The notes under the pieces: generated by a model
Told to the model about the DNA's origin: nothing
The model's input: the letters and a program-made list of their open reading frames with translations, nothing else
The model's database searches: none
Origin: DAOUMF01 sp034408935
Lineage (GTDB): Bacteria > Chloroflexota > Dehalococcoidia > SM23-28-2 > RBG-16-64-32
Length of the DNA stretch: 60,652 nt
Reading direction: 5' to 3'
Assembly: GCA_034408935.1 (NCBI GenBank)
Contig: DAOUMV010000009.1
Location: forward strand, 1 to 60,652
Shown: piece after piece, positions 35,544 through 44,011 of the stretch
Position numbering within the stretch: position 1 is the first letter of the stretch
Layout: the number at the start of each line of letters is the position of its first letter
Made by a program: the position numbers and the translations under genes

Positions 35544-36677
35544 CTAGCTTCTGAGAGGACTGGTGATCGTCCCGCCGCCGATCACCCGCTCGCCGTCATA
35601 GAAGACCACCGCCTGGCCGGGGGTCACGGCCCGCTGCCGGTGATGGAAGCGCACCTCTGCGGTGTCGCCGCGCATGTGGACGGTGGCGGGCGCGGCCTCG
35701 CTCGCGTACCGGATGCGGGCCTGCGCCTGGAACGGCTCCCGAGGCACCTCACCGGACACGAATGAAAGGTCTCCAGCGATAAGGCCCGGCATCAGCAGCT
35801 CCCGCTCCGGCCCCACCACGACGGCGTTCGCTTGGGCGTCGACGCGCAGGACGTACAGCGGCTCGCCGCCCCGACCCGTTGGGGGCAGGCCCCGCCGCTG
35901 GCCCACCGTGTAGTTGACGATCCCCCGGTGCTGGCCCAGGCGATTCCCCGCCGTATCGAGAATGTCCCCCGGCGCACTGGCCACCCGCTGGCCCACGAAC
36001 GACCGGTAATCGCCGGAGGGGATGAAACAGATGTCCGCGGACTCTGGCTTGTCGGCGTTGGGCAGCCGGCAGCGGCGGGCGATGGTGCGGATCTCTTCCT
36101 TGGTGTGCTCGCCCACGGGGAAGAGGGCGCGGGAGAGCTCCCGCTGGCCCACGGCGTACAGCACGTAGGACTGGTCCTTGGCCCGGTCGACGGCCCGCCA
36201 CATCTCGTACCCGCGCCCATTGCGCCCGGACGGGCGCCCGTCTGGGCGGCGGCCAGACGGCCGGCCGTACGGCCGAACGCGGGCGTGGTGGCCCGTGGCC
36301 AGCCGGTCGGCGCCCAGGGCCAGGGCGTGCTCCAGCAGAGGACGGAACTTCACCTGGTTGTTGCAGGCCAGGCAGGGGTTGGGCGTGCGCCCCCGCGCGT
36401 ACTCCTGCACGAAATGCTCGACGACTCCGGCGGCGAACTCCCGCTCGAAGTTGAGGACGTAGTGGGGGACGCCTAGCTGATCGCAGGCCGCGCGGGCGTC
36501 GTCGGTGTCTTCCACCGAGCAACAGCGCCGGTGGTGGCGGGCGGCGGATGGGTCCTCCACTGTCCACAGGCGCATGGTCACGCCCACCACCTCGTACCCC
36601 TGTTCTAGCAGCAGGGCGGCGGCCACCGAGGAGTCCACGCCCCCGGACATCGCGACGACAACGCGAGAGTTAGGCAT
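35544..36677 (-). CDS. mnmA: tRNA-specific 2-thiouridylase MnmA
   Basis: 377 residues. The PP-loop is AMSGGVDSSVAAALLLEQGYEVVGVTMRLW. The first catalytic Cys is in NPCLACNNQVKF and the second in SADICFIPSGDYRSF. It installs sulfur at U34 of tRNA-Lys/Glu/Gln. Between HHARV and YEMWRAVDRAKDQSYVL there is an extra basic insertion (GRPSGRRPDGRPSGRNGRG) absent from usual MnmA, encoded by GC palindromes. The frame stays open, so the protein is probably functional. Confidence 0.95.
   Translation of the reverse strand: MPNSRVVVAMSGGVDSSVAAALLLEQGYEVVGVTMRLWTVEDPSAARHHRRCCSVEDTDDARAACDQLGVPHYVLNFEREFAAGVVEHFVQEYARGRTPNPCLACNNQVKFRPLLEHALALGADRLATGHHARVRPYGRPSGRRPDGRPSGRNGRGYEMWRAVDRAKDQSYVLYAVGQRELSRALFPVGEHTKEEIRTIARRCRLPNADKPESADICFIPSGDYRSFVGQRVASAPGDILDTAGNRLGQHRGIVNYTVGQRRGLPPTGRGGEPLYVLRVDAQANAVVVGPERELLMPGLIAGDLSFVSGEVPREPFQAQARIRYASEAAPATVHMRGDTAEVRFHHRQRAVTPGQAVVFYDGERVIGGGTITSPLRS
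36205..36275. repeat. Palindromic repeat cluster inside mnmA
   Basis: Consecutive palindromes such as GCGCCCG-GA-CGGGCGC and GGCCGTACGGCC (perfect), with CCCGTCTGGGCGG and GGCCAGACGGCC between them. They encode the Gly/Arg/Pro/Ser-rich insertion of MnmA. Confidence 0.7.
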
Positions 36678-36745
36678 ACCGCTTATATGCTATCGTAGTG
36701 GGTCATTCTGCACCTCGTGTTGGCGCCTGCCTAGCGCAGGCGCGC

Positions 36746-37468
36746 TCAGCCTGATCCACCAGAGAAGCAACTCCGAGACTCCTCTTCGGTGAGAGGACGC
36801 GACGCTGCGGCTAGACTTGGCAGAATGGTCGCCATCGCTGCGCTCGTGTGCTTCCCATAGACCTGCTGGACGAGATGGTCAACACGCTGTATGAAGCTCG
36901 CCCGTTCAACGACCTTGGCCTCGCTTAGTGTTTCGTCTACTGGCAGAGTGTCCCAAATGGTAACGCTGTAAGGATCCTCTGTGGTTGCATAGAAGGCACC
37001 CATGCGAGCAACCTCCAGAGCAATGTCGTACTTAAGTTGCACCTGCTGCTCGGGCGTCATATAGGTCGAGAAGGTGTTGTCCACGTCGCCCCGCGAAGTC
37101 ACGAAGGTAAGCACGTTCCTGTCCTGCTCAATGGCTACCCATAGACGAACGGCTGGCGCAGTTACTTCGATTGCGTGAGCGTAACCCTCTAGTTGAACAG
37201 GCGCACGACCGCATCCGTTGTCGCGTAACCATTCATCTACCTTGTTAATCAATGCCTTGCCAGAAAGCACTCGGCTGCGGAAGGGCGACCGCCAAGACTC
37301 GTACTGCGCAATGAAGAACATGCCCATCGCAAGCATGCCCCCAGTGACCACCGCGATGATGAGCGGCTCGACGTCGCCGAGAATCCCCACGACGAGGGGA
37401 GCAACCAAGAACCCGACGCCTACAATGACCTCAGCGACCAGTTCTCGAAGCGGTATGTACCGGCCCAC
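36746..37468 (-). CDS. Hypothetical protein with two N-terminal membrane helices
   Basis: 240 residues from GTG 37468, which follows TATACT by only six bases, so the mRNA would be leaderless. Two helices occupy about 9-30 and 34-53 (VGFLVAPLVVGILG, LIIAVVTGGMLAMGMFF). A cytoplasmic domain of about 185 residues follows (ALINKVDEWLRDNGCGRAPVQLEGYAHAIEVTAPAVRLWVAIEQDRNVLTFVTSRGD). I recognise no family. Lower GC than mnmA next to it and no operon partner; it may be an acquired gene. Confidence 0.65.
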   Translation of the reverse strand: MGRYIPLRELVAEVIVGVGFLVAPLVVGILGDVEPLIIAVVTGGMLAMGMFFIAQYESWRSPFRSRVLSGKALINKVDEWLRDNGCGRAPVQLEGYAHAIEVTAPAVRLWVAIEQDRNVLTFVTSRGDVDNTFSTYMTPEQQVQLKYDIALEVARMGAFYATTEDPYSVTIWDTLPVDETLSEAKVVERASFIQRVDHLVQQVYGKHTSAAMATILPSLAAASRPLTEEESRSCFSGGSG

Positions 37469-37591
37469 GCCCGCAGTATACCCAGACCTGCATTAAGTGA
37501 ACAGTACTGCGTCGCTCAACCCCCGGCCAAGTGAGCCAGCGAAAGGAGAGCGTATGAAGGAATCGTTGCTGCCCGCCGACTTTCAGGGACG

Positions 37592-37735
37592 TCAGCTGAG
37601 CGCGACAATGAGCGCGTGGGCAATGACGGTAGCGACGCCGATGATGGCCGTGAAGAACAGGAACTCAAGGCGCTCTAATCGCCTGGCCAGTTCGGCCTCG
37701 GCTTCGCTTCTCTGCTTTCGCCTCTTAAAAGACAT
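37592..37735 (-). CDS. Tiny membrane protein
   Basis: 47 residues from ATG 37735: a basic/acidic helix (KRRKQRSEAEAELARRLERLEFL) leading into one hydrophobic helix (FFTAIIGVATVIAHALIVAL). The charge pattern is that of a real small membrane protein. The upstream in-frame extension to 37810 is unlike it. On the opposite strand an ORF with a strong AAAGGAGA site begins at 37553, so the coding strand is not fully settled. Confidence 0.45.
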   Translation of the reverse strand: MSFKRRKQRSEAEAELARRLERLEFLFFTAIIGVATVIAHALIVALS

Positions 37736-37896
37736 AGCGCCCACCAACGTGATGCCTTCACGGGTCGGGGCGCGCATCAACAAAGTAGCACGTATGGCGA
37801 ACGTCGTCAAGAAGCAGCGAGGAGGTGATGGATACTGACCACTCTAGTCAACACCCTCCGCGGCTGAATCCCAGCTAAGAGAGGAAGGTATCATGC

Positions 37897-37902
37897 TATA
37901 AT
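37897..37902 (+). promoter_or_regulatory. -10 box upstream of rsfS
   Basis: TATAAT at 37897-37902 with no clear -35. The predicted leader contains the GAGGAGG site at 37932-37938. Confidence 0.5.
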
Positions 37903-37942
37903 ATTTCTCCCAGACACAGAAAGGTGATGGCGAGGAGGACAC

Positions 37943-38287
37943 CTGGAAGCAGGAGCGCTGGCCCGTAGGATCGTAGATCTCCTGGCGGAGAAGCAGGCGG
38001 AGGACGTCCTGCTACTGGACATCGGCAAGGTGGCGTCCTTCGCCGATTATTTTGTCATCGCCAGCGGCGAGACGGTGCGCCAGCTAGAGGCGATGCTGGA
38101 GTCCGTGCACGAAGGTCTCTCGCCGGAGGGCGTCGAACCCATGGGCCGCGAGGGCGACGCCGCATCCGGCTGGGTCCTCCTGGACTACGGTGACGTCATC
38201 GTCCACCTGTTCGGACAGGAAGAGCGCGGCCACTACGACCTGGAAGGGTTGTGGTACGACGCGACGCCGGTGGTGCGGGTGCAGTAG
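37943..38287 (+). CDS. rsfS: Ribosomal silencing factor RsfS
   Basis: RsfS binds ribosomal protein L14 and blocks subunit joining when nutrients are scarce. The frame contains LARRIVDLLAEKQAEDVLLLDIGKVASFADYFVIASG, then EGDAASGWVLLDYGDVIVHLF and RGHYDLEGLWYDATPV, the full family pattern. The first in-frame GTG (38030) would remove the conserved first 29 residues. The only upstream candidates are CTG codons; CTG 37943 lies 4 bases after GAGGAGG and gives 114 residues. A stop at 37925 bounds the frame. A CTG start is inference. Confidence 0.85.
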   Translation: MEAGALARRIVDLLAEKQAEDVLLLDIGKVASFADYFVIASGETVRQLEAMLESVHEGLSPEGVEPMGREGDAASGWVLLDYGDVIVHLFGQEERGHYDLEGLWYDATPVVRVQ

Positions 38288-38637
38288 GGGTCTTGGAACA
38301 CCGCCGGTTTGTAGGGGCGCATGGCCATGCGCCCCTACGCCAGATGGCCGCCACCCTCCTACGCCTGAGGGAGGAGACCCTGAGCGCCGTCCTCAACGTC
38401 GCCCGCCGGATGCGACACCCCCAGGCATTGCCGACGCCGGACTTGTCAGCTCTTCTCCGTAGCTCGCTGCAATTGAGGACGACGGTGCCTTGCTGACTCT
38501 GCCCCTCGTTGGCTGCACACCGACGCCCAGTCCGCCAACGTCGCGGGTTTGTCACCCGTGCACAACTGCGAGATGAAGCCGAATGAATGGTAGCTGAGGA
38601 ACCCAGGCGATAGGCCGACACAGCCCGGCCAATGCCT
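38288..38637. other. Intergenic region between rsfS and a hypothetical gene
   Basis: About 350 bases. Apart from the 28-base palindrome at 38311-38338 nothing convincing is seen. A short plus-strand ORF (38251-38496) has no Shine-Dalgarno and its first half overlaps rsfS and the palindrome. Confidence 0.6.
38311..38338. repeat. Perfect 28-bp palindrome
   Basis: Arms GTAGGGGCGCATGG and its exact complement, no loop. It lies 24 bases after the rsfS stop. There is no T-tract, so it is more like a REP-type element than a terminator. Confidence 0.9.
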
Positions 38638-39291
38638 CTACCTCCAGAACTGCCACCACTTCTTCTCTGGCTTTCCCTCGATCTTCCTGATTGTCCTCCT
38701 AATTGCCGACCTGACTGCAGCCACAGGCTGTGGCTGACCCGTCCGCAAGTGAGCGGTGGCATTCGCGGAGTCGAGTTCGTTTAGGTAGTGATTCAACGGG
38801 CTGAGGAGCGCCGTGTCCTCTGCGTCAAACAGGGACAACATCAGAAGAAGTCCGGCAGAACTCCAGGGTTTATAGAGTTGGCTTGCGAATTCTCTTGCGA
38901 AGAGTTCAGAGTGACGACGCTTGATGTAGTGCGCTACGAACAACAGCGACCGCATCCTATCCTGTTCGTGTGAAGCAGTCTCTCTGAGAAGTGATACGCA
39001 CTTCGCCACATTGGTGCCATCTTCGGCGGCAAGCTCTCCAAAAACCCCAAGCCACCGCTCTCCGAGGCTGCCAAAGAGCACAAGTAGGGCCTCAAAGCCG
39101 AGAGGATAGGAAAAGATCACCTTAGTTGGTTGCCGCAACTGGCGCCTCAGCGAGTAGAGTTTGTCCGACGTGAGAACCCGGAGCGGTTCTTCTTCCGCTA
39201 TCACCCCACAGAGGGCGTTGAGTTCGTCGATTGGCAAAGGCGACCTATCGCCAAGTGCTTCTTTGAGCACTGCGAAGACATCTTTAGGCAT
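38638..39291 (-). CDS. Hypothetical protein, helical, low GC
   Basis: 217 residues, mostly helical (PKDVFAVLKEALGDRSPLPIDELNALCGVIAEEEPLRVL, TSDKLYSLRRQLRQPTKVIFSYPLGFEALLVLFGSLGERWLGVFGEL). It ends in KKWWQFWR, a Trp-rich tail also found at the end of many unrelated small proteins. Length and codon use suggest a real gene. GC is lower than in the neighbours. No family recognised and no partner. Confidence 0.55.
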   Translation of the reverse strand: MPKDVFAVLKEALGDRSPLPIDELNALCGVIAEEEPLRVLTSDKLYSLRRQLRQPTKVIFSYPLGFEALLVLFGSLGERWLGVFGELAAEDGTNVAKCVSLLRETASHEQDRMRSLLFVAHYIKRRHSELFAREFASQLYKPWSSAGLLLMLSLFDAEDTALLSPLNHYLNELDSANATAHLRTGQPQPVAAVRSAIRRTIRKIEGKPEKKWWQFWR

Positions 39292-39324
39292 TCTGGTACG
39301 CCCCGTTCATCTTCGTATCTGTGG

Positions 39325-39627
39325 TCAGTGTCTATGATACGCCACGAGCACCATCCCGCCGTCTCCATCGGCATCAGAGAAATTCTCGGTTGCTACCTCA
39401 TACTTCTCCGTGTCCCCGACTTCATTCCCGAATTGATCAAGGGCATGCATCATTGCGCCCATCTGATCGACGGTCCCGACCCGCCATCTTGCAGCAATCT
39501 CTACGCCCGGGCTTGTCAACGCCTCTGGTGTGGTGGTTTGCACCACCTGTTGAACATACCAGGCGTCATTCGTGGGCCTGGCTCCCCGCTTCATTACCAA
39601 CAGGTATGCAACCCTTCTCCTCGTCAT
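39325..39627 (-). CDS. Hypothetical protein, about 100 residues
   Basis: I choose ATG 39627 (MTRRRVAYLLVMKRGARPTND) because AAAGGAGATG lies nine bases upstream. The domain reads WYVQQVVQTTTPEALTSPGVEIAARWRVGTVDQMGAMMHALDQFGNEVGDTEKYEVATENF and ends VLVAYHRH. It is not recognised. It lies under the consensus promoter at 39800-39827 and overlaps a short upstream ORF (39566-39757). Confidence 0.5.
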   Translation of the reverse strand: MTRRRVAYLLVMKRGARPTNDAWYVQQVVQTTTPEALTSPGVEIAARWRVGTVDQMGAMMHALDQFGNEVGDTEKYEVATENFSDADGDGGMVLVAYHRH

Positions 39628-39757
39628 TTGAATCATCTCCTTTGTTGGTCTCGCCATACTCGCCGCCGATTGTATGTGTGCTCTTCTCCTGCGGGACTTG
39701 CACAGCTGTCTTCTCTCGGCAGCTCCTAATGGCATCAGCGAACCGCATCACTTGCAT
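39566..39757 (-). CDS. Possible small upstream ORF
   Basis: 63 hydrophilic codons from ATG 39757, with GGAGGGAGGGCGG just upstream and a consensus promoter 45 bases further. It overlaps the start of the 39627 gene by 62 bases in another frame. It could be a small protein or a leader ORF affecting translation of the next gene. No family known. Confidence 0.3.
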   Translation of the reverse strand: MQVMRFADAIRSCREKTAVQVPQEKSTHTIGGEYGETNKGDDSNDEEKGCIPVGNEAGSQAHE

Positions 39758-39799
39758 CGCCGCCCTCCCTCCGGCGTTCCCTCTTTTAGTGGCGGCCCC

Positions 39800-39827
39800 A
39801 TTATATGCGCCGCGCGTAACCTGTCAA
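39800..39827 (-). promoter_or_regulatory. Consensus promoter before the two short ORFs at 39325-39757
   Basis: TTGACA (39827-39822), 16 bases, TATAAT (39805-39800), then GGGGCCG on the minus strand. It shows that this stretch is transcribed. Confidence 0.85.
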
Positions 39828-39840
39828 TGCCTGGCCGCGC

Positions 39841-42306
39841 CTACCCCTGACCCTGTTCCTCCTGCCCCTCACCCTCCGGCTCGCCCTTACCCTTGCGGGC
39901 GAACTGCCGCAACGTCTCTCCCATCTGGCGCAGCCGCGCATCGACGAGGCCGTTGACGCTGCCCTTGGGATAGGTGCCGTCCGGCTGCCGCTCCCCGGCG
40001 GGCAGGCCCGTTAGCAGCTCCACCGCCTGGTCCACGCTCTCCACGACGTAGATGTTGAACTTGCCCTCCCGCACCGATTCCACCACGTCCTCTCGCAGCA
40101 TAAGGTTCCGCCGGTTGCGCGATGGGATGATCACCCCCTGCTCTCCGCTGAAGCCGATGGCCTTACACACATCGTAAAAGCCCTCGATCTTCTGGTTGAG
40201 GCCACCTATGGGTTGCACCTCGCCCCTCTGGTTGATGGAGCCGGTGATGGCCAGGTCCTGGCGCAGCGGCGCGTCCGCTAGGCTCGAGAGGATCGCGCAC
40301 AACTCGGCCAGAGAGGCGCTGTCCCCCTCGACCGGTTCGTACGCCTGCTCGAAGGAGACGCTGGCCGAGAGCGATAAGGGCTTGTCCTGGGCGTACCTCC
40401 ACCCCAGGCAGCCACTGAGGATCAGCACCCCTTTGTCATGGATGTGCCCGCTCAACTGCGACTCCCGATCGATGCTGGTCACGCCCTTCTGCCCCATGAA
40501 CGTCCGCGCCGTGATCCTGGACGGCCGCCCGAAGCTGAACTCCCCGAAGTCCATGACCGAGAGCCCGTTCACCTGCCCCGTCACGGAGCCCGTCACGTCC
40601 ACCATGATCACCCCGCGGGCGATCAGCTCCCGGATGCGCTCCTCCACCAGATTCAGGCGGTGCACCCTCTCATCGATGGCCCGTCGCACATGCTGGCCCT
40701 CGACGATGGCGCTGTCGTCCCGGCCCGCCCAGTAGTCCGCCTCCACCAGCAGGTCCCGCATCTGCCCAAAGCGGGCCGACATCTTCTCCTGGTCCCCCAC
40801 CATGCGGCTGCTCTGCTCGATGACTCTGGCCACGGCCGTCCGGTCGAAGTGGCGCAGCCCCTCCCGCTGGCAGATGGAGCAGATGAAGCCGGCGTAGGCC
40901 ACGCTGTTCTCCGGCGTCCTCGCGATCTGGACGTCGAAGTCCGCCTTGACCTTGAACATCTCCCAGAACTCCTCGTCGTACGCCGACAGGAGGAAATAGG
41001 CCATCGGGTCGCCGGTCACGACCAGCTTAACGTCCACAGGGATCGGCTCCGGCCGCAGGGCCTGAGGCGTGAGGAAGCCGTACTGCTCCAGGGGGTCCTC
41101 CAGGCGCACCTCCTTGGTGCGGATGACTCGCTTGAGGCCGTCCCAGGCGCCGGGCTTGCTGAGGACATCCACGAGGTTGAGGATGATGTAGCCGCCGTTG
41201 GCCCTCTGTACCGCCCCCGGCTTCAGCATCGTGTGGTCGCTCACGTAGGCACCCATCTGGGCACGTCGCTCGATCTTGCCAAACAGGTTAGTCCAGATGG
41301 GGTTGGCCTCAACGACGATGGGCGGTCCAGCGGCTGGCGAGTTGTCGACGAACACGTTGCAGCGGAAGGCCAGGAACGGGTCCGGCTGCGGACCGGCGAC
41401 CAGGGCAAGCGCCGCGTTGGGCTGCCCTTCGCGCTCCCTGAACAGATCGATGTTGGCCAGGGTGAACTCCCGTAACTGCTCCAGGAATCGAACCAGCTCC
41501 GCGTACGACTCGTTCTGAGAGAGGACGGAGTCGAAGAGGCCGGCCACCGCCGTCTCCCCCACCTGGCGGTCCAGCTTGCGCAGCCGCTGAGACGCCTCGC
41601 GCTCCACGGCGCGCAGGCGTTCCGCCACCTCTCCCACGCCCTCGGTGGCCCGCTGCTGGCGACTCTCGATCTCCTTTCGCTCTGCGGGCTCCAGGGCGGC
41701 GAACTGGTCCGCGTTCATGGGCTTGCCGTCGACCAGGGGCACCAGCGCCACCCCCGAGGGCGAGAACCGGAGGAGGAACCCCGCCTCTTCCGCCTGCTTC
41801 TGGGCCTTCTCCATGATCCGCTGCGCCTCCTGCTGGCCGCCCTCCAGGACCTCCCGCTTCTGCCGCTCATACTCCTCACTGGCGAAGGCCCGGCCAACGC
41901 TCGTTCGCACGGCCGATAGCAGCTCTTCCAGTTGGTCGCGCAGTTTCCTCCCTACCCCGGGCGGCAGGCGCAGGGCGTTGGGCCGGTCAGGCTCGTCGAA
42001 GTTGTAGACATAGCACCAATCATCGGGCAGGGGGAGCGCGCCGGCCTCTCGCCGCCTCTGCACCGTGCGCTGGATGTACTCTAGGATCGCCGTAGCCTTG
42101 CCGGTGCCGGTCAGGCCGGTGACGAAGATGTTGTAGCCTGGCTTCTCCAGCTCCAGTCCGAACTGGAGCGAACGAACGGCCCGGTCTTGCCCCACGAACT
42201 CCGACAAGGGCACCAGCTCATCGGTGCAGTCAAAGGTGAAGCTGGCCGGGTCGTGTTCCAGGCGCAGCTCCTCGGGCGGCAGACGCAGCTTGTCGATCTC
42301 TGGCAC
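39841..42306 (-). CDS. Lon-like AAA+ protease (LonB/AAA_32 type)
   Basis: About 821 residues from GTG 42306 (MPEIDKLRLPPEEL); a TTG at 42342 inside ndk is a less likely start. An N-terminal substrate region opens FTFDCTDELVPLSEFVGQDRAVRSLQFG. The Walker A is GLTGTGKA (Ala where Thr or Ser is usual). A coiled insertion follows at about 140-270, then the AAA lid, and the Lon protease domain with EGDSAS (Ser) and IGGLNQKIEGF (Lys). The family is distinct from Lon proper, also present at 50620-53049. Last gene of the thiL-tsaE-tsaB-ndk run. Confidence 0.92.
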   Translation of the reverse strand: MPEIDKLRLPPEELRLEHDPASFTFDCTDELVPLSEFVGQDRAVRSLQFGLELEKPGYNIFVTGLTGTGKATAILEYIQRTVQRRREAGALPLPDDWCYVYNFDEPDRPNALRLPPGVGRKLRDQLEELLSAVRTSVGRAFASEEYERQKREVLEGGQQEAQRIMEKAQKQAEEAGFLLRFSPSGVALVPLVDGKPMNADQFAALEPAERKEIESRQQRATEGVGEVAERLRAVEREASQRLRKLDRQVGETAVAGLFDSVLSQNESYAELVRFLEQLREFTLANIDLFREREGQPNAALALVAGPQPDPFLAFRCNVFVDNSPAAGPPIVVEANPIWTNLFGKIERRAQMGAYVSDHTMLKPGAVQRANGGYIILNLVDVLSKPGAWDGLKRVIRTKEVRLEDPLEQYGFLTPQALRPEPIPVDVKLVVTGDPMAYFLLSAYDEEFWEMFKVKADFDVQIARTPENSVAYAGFICSICQREGLRHFDRTAVARVIEQSSRMVGDQEKMSARFGQMRDLLVEADYWAGRDDSAIVEGQHVRRAIDERVHRLNLVEERIRELIARGVIMVDVTGSVTGQVNGLSVMDFGEFSFGRPSRITARTFMGQKGVTSIDRESQLSGHIHDKGVLILSGCLGWRYAQDKPLSLSASVSFEQAYEPVEGDSASLAELCAILSSLADAPLRQDLAITGSINQRGEVQPIGGLNQKIEGFYDVCKAIGFSGEQGVIIPSRNRRNLMLREDVVESVREGKFNIYVVESVDQAVELLTGLPAGERQPDGTYPKGSVNGLVDARLRQMGETLRQFARKGKGEPEGEGQEEQGQG

Positions 42307-42325
42307 GGGGCGCCTCGCTCTCGTC

Positions 42326-42784
42326 TCAGTCCGGGGCCTCAAACAGCCATCGATCCACGTCCCGCGAGTACGTGTGCATCTCCTCCTCCCGGAAGAAAAG
42401 GGCGATCTCTCGCCGCGCCGACTCCAGGGAATCGGAGCCGTGGATCAGGTTGCGGCCCGTCTCCAGGGCGAGGTCGCCGCGGATGGTGCCGGGCTCGGCG
42501 GCAGCCGGGTCGGTGGCGCCCATCGTCTTGCGCACGACCTCCACGGCGTTGGTGCCCTCAAATACGGCGGCGATGATGGGGCAGGAGGTGATGTAGGAGA
42601 TCAGCCCCTCGAAGAACGCCTTCCCCTCGTGCTCGGCGTAGTGGCGGCGGGCGAGCGCCTCGTCCATCTGGAACAGGCGCATGGCGACGATGCGCAGGCC
42701 GCGGCGCTCCAGCCGGGCCACGATCTCCCCGGCCAGGCCTCGCTGCATGGCGTCCGGCTTAATCAGGACGAGAGTACGTTCCAT
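42326..42784 (-). CDS. ndk: Nucleoside-diphosphate kinase
   Basis: 152 residues: ERTLVLIKPDAMQRGLAGEIVARLERRGLRIVAMR, then NAVEVVRKTMGATDPAAAEPGTIRGDLA and the phospho-His motif NLIHGSDS. It transfers the gamma phosphate between NTPs and NDPs. TAAAAT lies 13 bases before the ATG with no Shine-Dalgarno, suggesting a leaderless or very short-leader start. Confidence 0.97.
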   Translation of the reverse strand: MERTLVLIKPDAMQRGLAGEIVARLERRGLRIVAMRLFQMDEALARRHYAEHEGKAFFEGLISYITSCPIIAAVFEGTNAVEVVRKTMGATDPAAAEPGTIRGDLALETGRNLIHGSDSLESARREIALFFREEEMHTYSRDVDRWLFEAPD

Positions 42785-42819
42785 CGTTGCGCTATTTTAG
42801 CTACCGCCACCGCTACAGG

Positions 42820-43491
42820 CTAGCGCTTCTTAGGGCTAATGGCCGGTGGGCGCAGATAGACGACGCGCAGGGACGCCGCATCCCCGCCCTCGCCGGCGGC
42901 CAGCCGCTGCTGTCCCAACTCCGCTAGGAAGGCGGCCCGCCGCACGGAGGCCGCCGCCGTAGCGATGACCGCTCGGTCGCCCAGGGCCTCCACCGCCGCT
43001 GTCGCCAACTCCTCGTCGATCTCACCGCAGAACAGCGTGCGGCCCCGCGCCCGGCGTACGACCTCCGCTGGCCAGTCCAGGCGCGGCGCCGTGACCTGTC
43101 GCCACGGGCGTGACCGGTAGGCGGCCCACGCCAGCTCACCACGCCCAGCGCGGTGCACGGCCACGATGGGGCCGGGGAAGGCAGCGTGCTGGTAGGCGTC
43201 CAGCTCCAGGCGGCCGATGCCCACCACCGGTAGCCTGAGGGCGTAGGCCAGCCCCTGGGCTGTGCTCACGCCCACCCTCAGCCCGGTGTACATGCCTGGG
43301 CCGTTGCAGGCAAATATGGCGGCGAGTTCATGCTTCGCAGCCCCCATCTGCGCCAGCAGTCGGTCGATGGTCGAGAGCAGCTCCACGGTGTGGTTGCGGC
43401 GGCAGCGCCAGCTCACCTCGGCCTGGAGCGCCCCCTCACGAGAGAGGGCCACCGAGGCGATCTCGGAAGCGGTGTCGATCGAGAGTTCCAT
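42820..43491 (-). CDS. tsaB: tRNA t6A biosynthesis protein TsaB
   Basis: 223 residues of the ASKHA-fold partner of TsaD. It opens MELSIDTASEIASVALSREG and includes NHTVELLSTIDRLLAQ and the signature IFACNGPGMYTGLRVGVSTAQGLAYAL. It is required with TsaD, TsaE and TsaC for threonylcarbamoyl adenosine at tRNA position 37. TATAGT lies about 15 bases before the ATG. It follows tsaE by 55 bases. Confidence 0.93.
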   Translation of the reverse strand: MELSIDTASEIASVALSREGALQAEVSWRCRRNHTVELLSTIDRLLAQMGAAKHELAAIFACNGPGMYTGLRVGVSTAQGLAYALRLPVVGIGRLELDAYQHAAFPGPIVAVHRAGRGELAWAAYRSRPWRQVTAPRLDWPAEVVRRARGRTLFCGEIDEELATAAVEALGDRAVIATAAASVRRAAFLAELGQQRLAAGEGGDAASLRVVYLRPPAISPKKR

Positions 43492-43546
43492 GGCAGGTTC
43501 GGGGGATACTATACCGCAGCTAGGAAGGCCGAGCCACGGTGCAGAG

Positions 43547-44011
43547 TCAGCGCCTCAGCCGGGCCAGGATCTCTCCGCTGCGAGGGCCGTTCGCCTCCAG
43601 GGCCAGCGCCCGGGTGCGCTCGCCCGTCATCTCGAAGTGGACGCTAAGGTGGTCCGGTGGGAAGACGTGCAGTGCCCGCTCCGGCCACTCGACCACCAGC
43701 ACGCCGTCGGCGCAGTACTCCTCCACCGCCAGCTCCTCGGCTTGCCCTGGCTCCTCCAGCCGGTACAGGTCGGCGTGGTAGAGCTTGGACTGACGACCCT
43801 GGTACTCCCCCAGGAGGACGAAGGACTTGGACGACACCGTGCCCTCAAACCCCATGCCGCGGGCGACCCCCTGTACGAACACCGTCTTGCCCGCTCCCAG
43901 GTCGCCGGAGAGGAGGACGGCGTCGCCGGGGCGTAGCAGGCGGCCCAGGCGGGCGCCCAGGCGTCGGGTCTCCCCCGGGCCGCGGGTGACGAAGCTGACG
44001 GGGCCGCTCAC
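43547..44011 (-). CDS. tsaE: tRNA t6A biosynthesis ATPase TsaE
   Basis: 154 residues from GTG 44011, overlapping the thiL stop by the GTGA quartet. Text: MSGPVSFVTRGPGETRRLGARLGRLLRPGDAVLLSGDLGAGKTVFVQGVARGMG, with Walker A GDLGAGKT, then VSSKSFVLLGEY and LYHADLYRLEEPGQAEEL. A long upstream extension in the same frame lies inside thiL and is not part of the protein. It drives the TsaBD complex. Confidence 0.95.
   Translation of the reverse strand: MSGPVSFVTRGPGETRRLGARLGRLLRPGDAVLLSGDLGAGKTVFVQGVARGMGFEGTVSSKSFVLLGEYQGRQSKLYHADLYRLEEPGQAEELAVEEYCADGVLVVEWPERALHVFPPDHLSVHFEMTGERTRALALEANGPRSGEILARLRR

Noticed and set aside
37553..37838. Plus-strand ORF with a strong AAAGGAGA site before ATG 37553
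   Set aside because: Beyond the first 14 codons it is the antisense of a good small membrane protein. It could be the remnant of a gene start, but coding is not supported.
38251..38496. 81-residue ORF downstream of rsfS
   Set aside because: Overlaps rsfS and the palindrome in another frame, no ribosome-binding site and no recognisable protein pattern.
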